A DNA stretch of 32,747 bases. Source: Candidatus Rifleibacteriota bacterium (GTDB lineage: Bacteria > Muiribacteriota > UBA6191 > JACPRK01 > JACQZM01). Below, one piece after another: positions 22,676-31,466 of this stretch; position 1 is the stretch's first letter, and the number at the start of each line of letters is the position of its first letter. The notes beneath the pieces are model-generated. The model had not been told where the DNA came from. It searched no databases and was given only the letters and a program-made list of their open reading frames with translations. Made by a program: the position numbers and the translations under genes. The stretch is from contig JACQZM010000365.1 in NCBI GenBank assembly GCA_016213885.1, forward strand, positions 1 to 32,747. Reading direction: 5' to 3'.

Positions 22676-25330
22676 TCACAGCCCCGCGGGCGAGAGCACC
22701 CTGAGCGCCCCGGAGCCGAACGTCACCCTGGCCCGGTTGATGACCAGGCGCCGCGCCTCGATCTTCGTGAACGGGGTGCGCGCCAGCGCCGCGGCAAGGG
22801 CCGCCAGCTCGCCCGATGCGACGCCGGAGCACTCGATGGACAGACAGCCGTCGGCCAGCGTGACCGCGGCCCGGGCCGGTGAGGATGCGGGCTTCCGGCT
22901 GAGCCGCCGTTCGAGCAGCTCGATCAGGTCCTGGCCGGTCGACGCGACGGTGCCGCCGGGCAGTCGAACGACGAGCCCTTCATCGAGCGACGGAACGTCC
23001 ACCCCGACGACCGGGCCGTTCCATCCGTCGCCTCTGGCGGGGCCGATCCGGAACAGGGCGAGCCACATCGGCCTCTTCATCGCCTCGGCCACGACCCGTC
23101 TCTTCAGCGGCCCCAGCGCCTCCAGGAGATCCAGCGGCACCGGCCTGGGAGACGGCTGTCGGGGGTTGGGAAACAGCAGATCCGGATCGAGCCGGACGAG
23201 CGCCAGCCGGATCGACCGCTCAGCCGAGGTGAACAGGCCGGAGCCACCGAGCCGGAGCTTGAGCAGGCGGCCGACGATTCCGGCGACCAGCGACGGGTCG
23301 GCCGGGAGGCCCGTGTCCAGACGATCCGCGCCGAAGTGGGGCAAGAACTGCACCACCACGTCGCCCGGCGATCGTCCCGCCGGCCTGGCCTTCATGGCGG
23401 CCAGCCAGACCCCGGACCGATCGGACCCGGCCCCGATCCACGCTCGACCGCCGTCCGGGGCGAGCTCGGGCCAGGCAGGCCGCTCCAGCGGCGCCACCTC
23501 GACCGGCTCCCAGGCAGCAGCCCAGGCCGCGAGATCGGGGCTCTCCCGGATCCGGCGCTGGGCCTGGGCCCGCGACGGTCCCGGAGCCGGCGCCGCCACG
23601 TGGACCACCTCGGCGGGCCGCCGGAGGCGCTGGAGTCTCGGCGCGATCGCCCTCGGCCCGTGGTGGAGGCCGAATCCCGCCCGGGCCCAGACGGCCAGCT
23701 CCTGTGGCCAGTCCGGGGGCAGGTCGGTTCCCATCGCGTCCCGCACGCGGCTGATCGCTCCCCAGAGCGACGGCTCCGCGGGACATCGCACCACGGCCCG
23801 CCTCAGCTGGCCCAGCGCCCCTTCGAAGTCGCCCCGGGCAGCCAGGACGCGGGCCGTGGCCCAGCTCTCCTCGAGCTCCCGGAGCCTGGCGTGGGCTTCC
23901 CGGGCCAGCTCCTGGGATCGACGGCGATCCCGTGCGGCCAGCTCCTCGGCGAGCGAGACGAGCGCCACGGCGTTGACGGGATGAAGCCTGGACAGCTGCT
24001 CCAGCGACCCGGCGGCCGCGACGGTGGAGGTTCTTGGGCAGGTGGCCCGCGCAGGGTCGCCTGCGGCGTCTGCAGGGGCCCCTTCCCCTGCAGCCACCGC
24101 CCCTGCGCGGGCACTCCGACCGGGCTCGATTCGGTTGGCCGGCTGGCCGGTCGCGGGGGCCGCCGGAACGGCTCGCGGAGTCCCGGAGCCGCCTCCCGGA
24201 GCCCCGGACTGCAGGTCGATGACGAACGGCGCCAGCGCCAGGAAGTCGAGGGCGTTCTCCTCCAGGTCTCCCCAGGAGCCCGCGGCGTCCCGGTAGCCCG
24301 GCGGGATCGTGGAGAACACGAGCTCCACCGGGTCTCCGACGGCGAACAGGACCCAGTGACACGACCCGGAGTAGACCTTCACCAGAGCCCCGCCCTGGTG
24401 GAGCTCCACGTGTACGTGGGCGCCGGGGCCGCGGCGGGTCTTGAGCCACCGGACCTCCTGGCTGCGGGCGATCGCGGCCAGCTCCGGGAACATGGGCCTG
24501 GCCAGCTCGTCGAAGCGCTCCGCGTAGTCCCGGAACCCCGCCCACCCCGAGGCCAGATCGAGCCTGTAGACCCCCCCCAAGGTCAGAACCGCCGCGGGTC
24601 CGAGGCTGTGGTCGAAGGTCAGATCGACCTCCAGGAAGGCCCCGTTCTGACGGACCGGGATGAACGGGCACGCATCACCTGTGCACGGCTCCTGGCGAGC
24701 GGTCCGGAGAAAGTGCATGAATCTCGGATCGGCGGCTCCACGGGCCAGGAGGTGGACCAGGTCCCGCCAGCCGGGAATCGAGGCTCGAAGGGTGCCGGCA
24801 CCCGGTGAGACCGTGAAGCCCACCGGCCCCCGGAACGTCCAGGGCCCCAGCCGACGCTCCACCTGGAGGACGACCTGGGCCAGGCCGGCCACCCCGGTAC
24901 CGCGGATCGTCGCCGCCCGGGCCGGCAGCCCCTGGCTGGCCATGACCTCGACCGGGAGGTGAGACGCCGCCAGCTCGAGGACGCCCTCGAGCAGGGGCCG
25001 ATCGAGCCCGAGCTTCAGGGCGCCGTTCGCCGACCAGGCCGGAGACTCCACGACGATCGGTACGCCGACCAGGGTCCGTCCGGAGAGCTGGCCCCTGATC
25101 CGGAACCTGTGAAGCTCCGCCGTCTCGAACGGGCTGAAGCTGTCAGCCGCCCCGTCCAGGAGCTCGATTCGCTCGAGGCACGCCAGGAAGCGTTCGACCG
25201 CCGGGTCGCGGGAGAGCCGCCCCAGGTCCTCGGCGCTCCTGATCGTCGCCGCGAAGGCGTGGAGCGGACCGGTCAGCACGACCGCCAGCGCCACCAGCGC
25301 TGCTCCCAGAGGGTTCCGGGGGTCGACCAC
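22676..25330 (-). CDS. Large secreted protein of unknown function
   Basis: 884 residues from a GTG start. A signal peptide (ALVALAVVLTGPLHAFA) is followed by a region of about 360 residues rich in beta-strand character, with RLGPWTFRGPVGFTVSP and HVHVELHQGGALVKVYSG, which I do not recognise. An Ala/Pro/Gly linker (about 385-440) leads to a TPR-like helical stretch (LVSLAEELAARDRRRSQELA and following, about 450-520), then about 350 residues with no known motif. Two cysteine pairs (PCTGDAC) suggest disulphides outside the cytoplasm. It starts 3 bp after the two-CW gene stop, so the two are co-transcribed. Length and codon use leave no doubt that it is a gene. Confidence 0.75.
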   Translation of the reverse strand: MVDPRNPLGAALVALAVVLTGPLHAFAATIRSAEDLGRLSRDPAVERFLACLERIELLDGAADSFSPFETAELHRFRIRGQLSGRTLVGVPIVVESPAWSANGALKLGLDRPLLEGVLELAASHLPVEVMASQGLPARAATIRGTGVAGLAQVVLQVERRLGPWTFRGPVGFTVSPGAGTLRASIPGWRDLVHLLARGAADPRFMHFLRTARQEPCTGDACPFIPVRQNGAFLEVDLTFDHSLGPAAVLTLGGVYRLDLASGWAGFRDYAERFDELARPMFPELAAIARSQEVRWLKTRRGPGAHVHVELHQGGALVKVYSGSCHWVLFAVGDPVELVFSTIPPGYRDAAGSWGDLEENALDFLALAPFVIDLQSGAPGGGSGTPRAVPAAPATGQPANRIEPGRSARAGAVAAGEGAPADAAGDPARATCPRTSTVAAAGSLEQLSRLHPVNAVALVSLAEELAARDRRRSQELAREAHARLRELEESWATARVLAARGDFEGALGQLRRAVVRCPAEPSLWGAISRVRDAMGTDLPPDWPQELAVWARAGFGLHHGPRAIAPRLQRLRRPAEVVHVAAPAPGPSRAQAQRRIRESPDLAAWAAAWEPVEVAPLERPAWPELAPDGGRAWIGAGSDRSGVWLAAMKARPAGRSPGDVVVQFLPHFGADRLDTGLPADPSLVAGIVGRLLKLRLGGSGLFTSAERSIRLALVRLDPDLLFPNPRQPSPRPVPLDLLEALGPLKRRVVAEAMKRPMWLALFRIGPARGDGWNGPVVGVDVPSLDEGLVVRLPGGTVASTGQDLIELLERRLSRKPASSPARAAVTLADGCLSIECSGVASGELAALAAALARTPFTKIEARRLVINRARVTFGSGALRVLSPAGL

Positions 25331-25333
25331 AGG

Positions 25334-25684
25334 TCAGGAGCGCGGGCCCCGGGAGTCGGCGGCCTGGTTCCTGCAACCGATGGCCTCGCCGAGCACCGCC
25401 GTGATCTGATTGGCGTGCTTGGTGTGCGGCCGCTCTTCCCTGAGCACGAGCCTGTAGAACTCGCAGTCCATGCAGGTGGACAGGGTGCTGGCCACCACCC
25501 CGCAGGGCTGGCCGCCGGAGAAGGTGCCGGCGATCGCCCAGCAGGCCCGGCCGCCCATCTGCCCGCCGTTGATGCCGTCTGCGCGGGCAGCCGCAGCAGC
25601 AGGGCAGGCGCCGCGCTCGTCCACGTTCTTCCCCCCCGGTTCTCGACCGCAGTTCTGGAACTCCCAGCAGTTCTGCTTGGTCAT
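25334..25684 (-). CDS. Two-CW domain protein
   Basis: 116 residues from the ATG at 25684. It starts with the hallmark MTKQNCWEFQNCGREPGG and has a second CW in GGRACWAIAGT. Cysteines lie at 6, 12, 27, 48, 61, 71 and 74 (CMDCEFY), enough to bind a metal or Fe-S centre. Two-CW proteins are small, of unknown function, and often sit next to sensor or chemotaxis genes. A longer frame upstream of 25684 exists, but the domain normally starts at this Met and a GGGAG lies 9 nt upstream. It is the first gene of a two-gene operon with the large secreted protein, and since it lacks a signal peptide itself it acts in the cytoplasm. Confidence 0.85.
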   Translation of the reverse strand: MTKQNCWEFQNCGREPGGKNVDERGACPAAAAARADGINGGQMGGRACWAIAGTFSGGQPCGVVASTLSTCMDCEFYRLVLREERPHTKHANQITAVLGEAIGCRNQAADSRGPRS

Positions 25685-25942
25685 GGCACAGTCTCCCGGG
25701 CTCACCTTCCGGCGGCGCACTGGACAGGTGGCGCTCCGTCTCGCGAGCTGGAACGGTCGCGGCTCGAGCCGCGGCTCCCGGACGCCGCGCGCGGACGGCA
25801 CGGCGCCTTCGCCTGTTCGGCGACAGGGTCCAGCTAGCCGGAGCGTACACCGGGGCGGGTCGGACCGCCACCCCCTCGTGCACCCGGGGGCGCGACCGCG
25901 CGAGCTCATGTACCGGACCGATGAACGGAAGTGGCCGTCCGG
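25685..25942. other. Intergenic stretch upstream of the two-CW gene
   Basis: No gene is supported. It contains a 14-bp perfect palindrome GCGGCTCGAGCCGC at 25759-25772, a possible operator upstream of the two-CW operon. No consensus promoter was found. Confidence 0.4.
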
Positions 25943-25974
25943 ACAAAACACCCCCGCCCTCGGGGACGGGGGTG
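25943..25974 (-). terminator. Rho-independent terminator of the 26021-26638 gene
   Basis: A perfect 8-bp stem CACCCCCG / CGGGGGTG with a GC-rich loop is followed on the minus strand by TTTTG. It lies about 45 bp past the stop codon at 26021 and separates this gene from the two-CW operon. Confidence 0.7.
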
Positions 25975-26020
25975 CTCCGGCGGACTCGCCACGGGGGCGC
26001 GCGCGCCGGCGTCGGCGGTC

Positions 26021-26638
26021 CTATCGGATGCGTCGCTCGAGACCGCCGATGACGGTCATGAGCTCGGCGATCTGAGAGGTCACGCCGATCGGCTGGATCG
26101 TGGGCATGGAGAGCATCCGCCGCGTCTCCCTCAACACCGATGAGAACGGCCGGAGCTGGTCGTCCCTCAACCCGGATACCTTGGAGAGCAGGTCCCTGAT
26201 CGCCTGATAGTCTCGGGCATCGACGGCGACACGGATCGACTCGATCAGATCGCCAGTGGTCATCCCGTGCGCCTCGGCGTCCGAGATGAGCTGGGCCGGC
26301 GATCGACGTGTTCCGAGGTCGCCCCCGAGTCGCGCCGCAGACGACACGACGCGCTCCACACCGTCCACGGGCAGGATCCCGACGAAACCGTCGAGGATGC
26401 CGGGATGCTTCTTCAGGATGTAGTCGTAGCGGTCGATCGACTGTCCGCTGACTTCGTCGAACAGTGGATTGCCGCCCGCGTAGACCGTATCCTTCGGATC
26501 GCCGTAGACGTTCAGATCACGCTCTTGGAGGGACCTATCGATATAGGCCCTCTGGGCTTCGTTCAGGTGGGCAGCGCTGGCGGAACCAACAACAAAGAAC
26601 AGAACGGAGACTGAAAGCATCAGGCTTAGCAGTTTCAT
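26021..26638 (-). CDS. Secreted hypothetical protein
   Basis: 205 residues. The signal peptide MKLLSLMLSVSVLFFVVGSA ends at SAA around residue 23. The mature protein is mostly helical, with AQRAYIDRSLQERDLNVYGD, a KHPGILDGFVGILPVDG stretch and a C-terminal helix (IAELMTVIGGLERRIR). No Cys and no known domain. GGAGGG lies 3 nt before the ATG, close behind a hairpin. It is a single-gene unit bounded by its own terminator. Confidence 0.75.
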   Translation of the reverse strand: MKLLSLMLSVSVLFFVVGSASAAHLNEAQRAYIDRSLQERDLNVYGDPKDTVYAGGNPLFDEVSGQSIDRYDYILKKHPGILDGFVGILPVDGVERVVSSAARLGGDLGTRRSPAQLISDAEAHGMTTGDLIESIRVAVDARDYQAIRDLLSKVSGLRDDQLRPFSSVLRETRRMLSMPTIQPIGVTSQIAELMTVIGGLERRIR

Positions 26639-26647
26639 CGTCCCTCC

Positions 26648-26663
26648 ACCCGCCGTGGCGGGT
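26648..26663 (-). promoter_or_regulatory. Hairpin directly before the ribosome-binding site
   Basis: ACCCGCC-AC-GGCGGGT on the minus strand is a perfect 7-bp stem whose last base touches GGAGGG, the ribosome-binding site of the secreted protein gene at 26638. It may stabilise the mRNA end or tune ribosome access. Confidence 0.4.
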
Positions 26664-27184
26664 CGAAGACAACGACGAACGGCACCGCAGGCGTCTCTTC
26701 CTGGGCGGCGCCTTACTCTGCTTTTCGTTACTCGCGTCGGTTACTTGTGTGCCACAGGTCTTCACGCTACTCCAGGACCCGCGGCTAGCTACTCTGTCTC
26801 GCACCGTGCCCGGACTCGCCTCGCGGGGTCGCCCGGGCATGATCAATAGGTAATGGCAAGAGCCCGATCGTGAAAAAAAGCTACCTGTCGGAGAACGATC
26901 GCCTACCGACCGGAAGGCACTCTACCAGACGGAGCGGCTGATGTCAAGCCGTGACCCGCGGGCGCTCGCGGCCCCTCTCACGCCGGCAGGCGGACCAGAA
27001 AATGCGAAATCTCGAATTCCGCTGCAACCATGTCAAGTCCCTTTCGTAGTTGATAACCGGAACGGTCACGAGAAAGCGGTGTTCTTGTGCGTTTCGCCAC
27101 AGGGTGTGGCGACACGGAGCCCGTGCACCCTCGGTCGACCCTGCGCCCCGAAACACCCGGACTCAGGGGAGGAAGGACAAGAAA
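26664..27184. other. Divergent intergenic region with inverted repeats
   Basis: About 520 bp with no supported gene. It holds an AT-rich island (TGAAAAAAAGC near 26871) framed by CGATCGT (26865-26871) and ACGATCG (26895-26901), and an 8-bp hairpin TCGCCACA-GGG-TGTGGCGA at 27094-27112 in the likely leader of the propeller gene. Both are candidate regulatory sites; no clear -35/-10 pair was found. Confidence 0.4.
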
Positions 27185-28102
27185 ATGACAAAGACCTGCT
27201 TCGAGTGGACGGTGACCCTGTTCGTCGGATTCACGCTCCTGGTCGGAGTGGCGAACGCCTGGGGCGGGTTCGACCTTCTGGACGATGGATCCGGCACGAC
27301 CCAGGTCGTGGCTGCCAACGGAACGGTCTATGCGCTGAAGGACAACGGCAACATCTGGGCCCGGAGCCGCACCTACGGGCGCTGGCAGATGATCGACGAT
27401 GGGACGGGCACCCAGGCGCTCGACGCGGGCGGAGGCTACCTGTACGCCCTCAAGAACAACGGCAACATCTGGCGGTACGGGTATGCACGCTGGCAGATGA
27501 TCGACGACGGGACGGGCACCAAGCAGCTCTGCGCCGCCCCCGGCGCCCTGTACGTGCTGAAGAACAACGGCAACATCTGGAAACACAACGGCTCCCGGTG
27601 GGACCAGAAGGACGACGGGATCAACTCGCAGATGATCGCCCTGGACAGGCAGGAGAACCTGTACGTCCTGAAGAACAACGGCAACATCTGGAAGTACAGG
27701 TCGTACGGCCGGTGGGACCTGATGGACGACGGGACCGGGGCGAGCCAGATCGCCGCGGCCAGGGGCATGCTCTACGTGCTGAAGAACAACGGCAACATCT
27801 GGCGCTGGTACAGCCGCTGGGGAATGATCGATGACGGCACCGGCACCAAGACCGTCGTCGCCGACGACGACCTGTTCTACGCCCTGAAGAACACCGGCAA
27901 GATCTGGTGCTATGCCAACGAGCGGTGGACCATGGTGGACGACGGCACCGGCACCAGGGCCATCGAGGCGGATGACAACCAGCTGTACGTCTTGAAGAAC
28001 AACGGCAACATCTTCGGCGCCAGCGCCTACGACATCCTCCGCAACGGACCGGGCGCCCCCGACCTCAGGATCGGCAACTTCGACAGGCTCCACGGGAACT
28101 AG
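27185..28102 (+). CDS. Secreted seven-repeat protein, probable beta-propeller
   Basis: 305 residues. A signal peptide (TVTLFVGFTLLVGVANA, cleavage near residue 25) is followed by seven repeats of about 37-39 residues, each reading roughly RW-M-DDGTGT, a short variable strand, LYVLKNNGNIW. Units start near 27266 and end near 28023. Seven four-strand units of this size fit a closed seven-bladed propeller of the tectonin/tachylectin type; such lectin-like propellers bind sugars or cell surfaces. The conserved Lys-Asn-Asn-Gly-Asn turn in six units is likely functional. Unit 6 has LKNTGKIW. GGGAGGAAGGA lies just before the ATG, and a strong terminator follows. Confidence 0.85.
   Translation: MTKTCFEWTVTLFVGFTLLVGVANAWGGFDLLDDGSGTTQVVAANGTVYALKDNGNIWARSRTYGRWQMIDDGTGTQALDAGGGYLYALKNNGNIWRYGYARWQMIDDGTGTKQLCAAPGALYVLKNNGNIWKHNGSRWDQKDDGINSQMIALDRQENLYVLKNNGNIWKYRSYGRWDLMDDGTGASQIAAARGMLYVLKNNGNIWRWYSRWGMIDDGTGTKTVVADDDLFYALKNTGKIWCYANERWTMVDDGTGTRAIEADDNQLYVLKNNGNIFGASAYDILRNGPGAPDLRIGNFDRLHGN
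27266..28023 (+). repeat. In-frame tandem repeats, seven units
   Basis: Units of about 105-115 bp with a nearly identical core AAGAACAACGGCAACATCTG in most units. The DNA-level identity of the core, against divergent flanks, shows duplication with strong selection on the LKNNGNIW turn. Confidence 0.85.
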
Positions 28103-28155
28103 GAGCCTCCAGGAGGCTGGCTCCGACGGTCTCCTGGCCGACGATCGTTCCGGCG

Positions 28156-28184
28156 AAGACCCTCCCGTCGCGGGGGAGGGTCTT
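28156..28184 (+). terminator. Rho-independent terminator of the propeller gene
   Basis: An 11-bp stem AAGACCCTCCC / GGGAGGGTCTT with a 7-nt loop is followed by TCGTTG. A smaller hairpin AGCCTC-CAG-GAGGCT lies just after the stop codon (about 28104-28118). Confidence 0.75.
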
Positions 28185-28240
28185 TCGTTGTCGATGGGGC
28201 CGGAGCCGCCGGATCAGCCAGAGGGTCGAGGTGACTGAAG

Positions 28241-28642
28241 GTGGACGACAACCTGGAGCGGATCGCAGAGGCGCTGCGGCGCATCATGACCGAGGGCGGC
28301 GAGGGCAACTTCGCCATCATGACCGCGGACGAGAGGCGTAACTACTACATCCAGTTCGCGTCCGAATGCGGCTCCACCTCGCTCTTCGGAGAGGCGGTCT
28401 CGAACGAGTCGCTGACCACCGGGAACGCCCTGGGGCCACGGCAGGAGCAACGCCTGGAAGAGCTGAGCTGGCTCCCCCCGGAGGACAACTGCACCAACTA
28501 CCACCGGGAGTGGACCGAGGACCACGACGACGGCGTCCGGGCGCTCGCCGGGACCGTGATGCAGACGTTCCGGGAGGTCTACGGCATCCCCCCGGAGCAG
28601 CCCATCGAGATCGAACTGAACCTGGATGAGCTGGACAGCTGA
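28241..28642 (+). CDS. TY-Chap/YbjN-like protein
   Basis: 133 residues from a GTG start with GAGGTGA 8 nt upstream. It is acidic, with alternating helix and strand, and contains NYYIQFASECGSTSLFGEAV, RLEELSWLPPEDNCTNYHRE, and a C-terminal helix plus IEIELNLDEL. This pattern fits the T3SS-chaperone/YbjN-like (TY-Chap) peptide-binding fold, a family of small stand-alone proteins of unknown client. The call is by pattern only. Its end overlaps the start of the membrane protein gene by 17 bp, so the two are translationally coupled and may work together. Confidence 0.6.
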   Translation: MDDNLERIAEALRRIMTEGGEGNFAIMTADERRNYYIQFASECGSTSLFGEAVSNESLTTGNALGPRQEQRLEELSWLPPEDNCTNYHREWTEDHDDGVRALAGTVMQTFREVYGIPPEQPIEIELNLDELDS

Positions 28643-29318
28643 CTTCCACCGCCGGGTAGCGACCCTGACGATCGTGATGTGGATCGTCGTGACGGTGCTG
28701 TCGCTCAAGACCGCCCTCGATGTCCTGGGAAGCCACCGGCAGTTCCCTGGCTGGTTCGCCCCGACCTTCGCACTCGGCGTGGTGGGACTGGTCTCGGTCA
28801 GCGGCCTGATGGCCCTGACGCTGCGAGCCAGCCGGGCTCTCGAGCCCCGTTCCGACTGGGTTCCCAGGGTGATCTGGCCGCTCCTGTCGCTGTCGTTCGT
28901 CTGCACGACCGCCGTGCACGGCTTCCACCCGTTCAGGCTTCCACTGCCGGTACGGTACGGCTCGCTGGACATCTTCATGAAGCTGAACCTGGCGCTGGCG
29001 GTGGGCGGCTTCGTCACGACCGCCGCCTTCGGAGCGCTCTACCTGGGTGGCCGGCGGGAAGGGGCGATCCTGGGATGGCTCCTCGCCTCGTTCCTCGTGC
29101 TGGTTCCCAACGACACCTGCCGCAACGGATTCAACCTCTGGTGGCTGGACACGGTCGGGGCCTCGCCGCTGATGTACCTTCCGAACCTGTACGCCACCCT
29201 GTTCGGCGTCTGCGCCCTGGTCGGCGTGCGATCGACGTTCTGCACGGCCATGGTGGCCGCGGCCTGCGGTGGCGTCACGCTGCTCGGGGTGGGTCACATG
29301 ACGCGACTCATCTGGTGA
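28626..29318 (+). CDS. Hypothetical six-helix membrane protein
   Basis: 230 residues with about six membrane helices (for example LTIVMWIVVTVLSL near 14, FALGVVGLVSVSGLMAL near 48, ILGWLLASFLVLVP near 148). A loop, PNDTCRNGFNLWWLDTVG, carries conserved-looking polar and aromatic residues. No family recognised. It overlaps the TY-Chap-like gene by 17 bp in a different frame. Confidence 0.75.
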   Translation: MSWTADFHRRVATLTIVMWIVVTVLSLKTALDVLGSHRQFPGWFAPTFALGVVGLVSVSGLMALTLRASRALEPRSDWVPRVIWPLLSLSFVCTTAVHGFHPFRLPLPVRYGSLDIFMKLNLALAVGGFVTTAAFGALYLGGRREGAILGWLLASFLVLVPNDTCRNGFNLWWLDTVGASPLMYLPNLYATLFGVCALVGVRSTFCTAMVAAACGGVTLLGVGHMTRLIW

Positions 29319-29336
29319 GTCACGATCCAGCCGAAG

Positions 29337-29381
29337 GCCTGAACACGGGCCCTTCCTCGCGACACGGGCGAGGGATCCTGG
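29337..29381 (-). repeat. 45-bp palindromic repeat, module 1 (copy 5)
   Basis: On the minus strand it begins CCAGGATCCCTCGCCCGTG and ends GGGCCCGTGTTCAGGC, exactly 45 bp. The bases beyond it (CTTCGGCTGG) match the start of module 2, which then stops. It lies 19 bp after the membrane protein stop codon. Confidence 0.7.
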
Positions 29382-29459
29382 ACCTGTGGCTCCTCGCCGC
29401 AGAGGACGACTTTGGGATATGCTGGAGAGTGACGCGATCCCCTGAACCGGAGGAGGACG

Positions 29460-31405
29460 ATGGAACGAGACGGCCGCGGGACTGCACCGGCGCAGCTCGT
29501 GCTGGTCACTGCGATCATCGTGCTGCTCTCGTTCTCCACGCACCTGTCGTCCTCGCTGGTGGACGTCCTCCAGGCCGGTATCCTGGTGCTCCTGTTCGGC
29601 TACGTCGTCATCCTGGGACGCCGCTTTCCGGTGCTCTGGCAACGCGGCTGGGCCTACATCATCATCGGGTTCAACCTCATCACCTTCGGCGGCATCGTGG
29701 ACGTGAGCCAGTACGTTCCTTTCCTCCAGAGCCCGCTCACGGCCACCTCGGGTCGGTTCAGGGGCCTGCTGGTCCAGGTCCTGGGAAAGATGGCGGGGCC
29801 CCTGCTGGTGGCCTACGGATTCTACCGCTGGGTTCCGTCGTTCCTGGAGTCCCGGGTGGTGCTCGAGCGGATCGCCGACCAGCTCCAGATGGAGCTCAAG
29901 ACGCAGGCCGAGGCTCTCCAGCAGGCGAGGAAGCTGCTGGAGCTCGAGTCGCTGAACCGGACCGTCGTCCAGACCGTCCCGCTGGGGCTGATGGCGACGG
30001 ACCCCTCGGGGAGCATCGTCCACGCCAATCACGCCCTGGAGGAGCTGACCGGGATCCCCATCTCCACGATGGTCGGCGCCAAGGTCGAGGACGTGTTCAA
30101 GGGGATGCCGCTGGGCGAGATCGTGTCCCGGGCCAAGGACCAGGGCCAGGAGACGTCCGCGGCGTTCGAGGTGCTCCAGGTCTTGCTGCCCAAGGGCCAG
30201 CGCGATCTCAGGGTCACCTCGACCCGGTCCGGAGAGCGGCTCCTGGTCTGCGTCATCGAGGACATCACGGCGCGCGTGGCCTCCGCCCAGGCCCGGAAGC
30301 AGTACCAGGATCAGCTCCTCAAGAACGAGAAGCTGTCGTCTCTGGGCAGCCTCATCTCCGGCGTGGCCCACGAACTGAACAATCCGCTGTCGGTCATCAC
30401 CGGATACGCGGAGCTCCTGACGCGCCGTCCACCGACGCCGACCCTGGTGGAGAAGGCGCTGATCGAGATCCAGCGCTCGGCTGTCCGATGCCAGAAGATC
30501 GTCGCCAGCCTGTTGACCTTCTCGCGGCAGCACGCCCCGGAGCGGAAGCTGGTGCTGATCCAGGAGATCCTGGATGAAGCGGTCCAGCTGAGGGCCTACC
30601 AGTGTCGGGTGCACGACATCGAGGTGGTGCGGAACTACGAGTTCACACCTCCGACGATGGCCGACGGGCATCAGCTCCTCCAGGTGTTCTTCAACCTGAT
30701 CAACAACGCCTACCAGGCGCTGCAAGGCCACGGCGGCAGCCGGCAGCTCACCGTGACCTGCAGGGCCGACGACGAGTTAGGGAGATCCAGGGCAAGGTGT
30801 TCGATCCGTTCTTCACGACCAAGCCGGTCGGCATCGGGACCGGCCTGGGGCTCTCGATCTGCTACGGCATCGTGAAGGCCCACGGAGGCGAGCTCACCCT
30901 CAGGAGCGAGCCGGGGCTGGGGGCGGTGTTCACGTGTGTCGTGCCGATAGCGGTCTCCGAGGAGCTGGCCCAGACGCAACAGCGGAGGCAGGTCCTGGAG
31001 CTCGACCTGGCGGGCAAGAGGGTGCTGGTGGTGGACGACGAGGAGGGCATCCTGGAGTTCTGCAGCCTGTACCTCCGTGGCTACAAGCTCGAGGTCGACT
31101 ACTGCGGCGACGGCAGCGAGGCGCTGAAGCTCATCGGCAACCACGCCTACGACCTCGTCCTGCTCGATCTGAGGATGCCGCAGATGGGCGGGCGAGAGCT
31201 GTTCGAGAAGCTGAGCGCCGAGAACCCGTCCCAGGCGGGGCGGGTGGTCTTCATGACCGGCGACTCTTCCGACGAGGCCACGGTGGAGTTTCTGGACAGG
31301 AGCGGTCGGCCTTACCTTCTCAAGCCGTTCCAGATCGACGCCCTGGACGACGTGCTCGCGAGCGTGTGCACCCGTGGAGGTCCGGTCCCGGGCCCCGGGC
31401 GGTGA
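29460..31405 (+). pseudogene. Hybrid histidine kinase broken by a frameshifting deletion
   Basis: Reading starts at ATG 29460 behind GGAGGAGG. Part one: membrane segments (residues about 1-125), coiled coil, PAS-like domain (about 165-250), HisKA with His304 in VAHELNNPLSVITGY, and the ATPase N box (FFNLINNAYQAL). At about 30774-30782 the frame breaks. The sequence continues in another frame with REIQGKVFDPFFTTK (F box) and GIGTGLGLSICYG (G2 box), then a receiver domain with Asp codon 31166-31168 in LVLLDLRMP and Lys in LLKPF, to 31405. The G1 box (DxGxG) that should lie between is absent. A deletion of 3n+1 bases, probably about 40, explains both the missing motif and the shift. The kinase is probably inactive, unless this is an assembly error. 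Confidence 0.85.
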
Positions 31406-31433
31406 GCCCCCAGGGCGAGCCGGAGGGGGGCTT

Positions 31434-31466
31434 GGGGGGCGGAATGAGCGAAGCGAAGGGCCCCCC
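31434..31466 (+). terminator. Terminator hairpin after the histidine kinase
   Basis: GGGGGGC (31434-31440) and GCCCCCC (31460-31466) form a perfect 7-bp stem around GGAATGAGCGAAGCGAAGG, which contains a GAGCGAAGCGAA repeat. It lies about 30 bp past the stop codon. Confidence 0.5.

Noticed and set aside
27061..27184. A cyclic-di-GMP riboswitch before the propeller gene
   Set aside because: ACAGGG occurs there, but only inside a simple hairpin; the other conserved segments of that riboswitch are absent.
26941..27834. A 297-residue frame overlapping the propeller gene
   Set aside because: It is the shifted frame of the tandem repeats (QRQHL units); the propeller frame has the signal peptide and ribosome-binding site.
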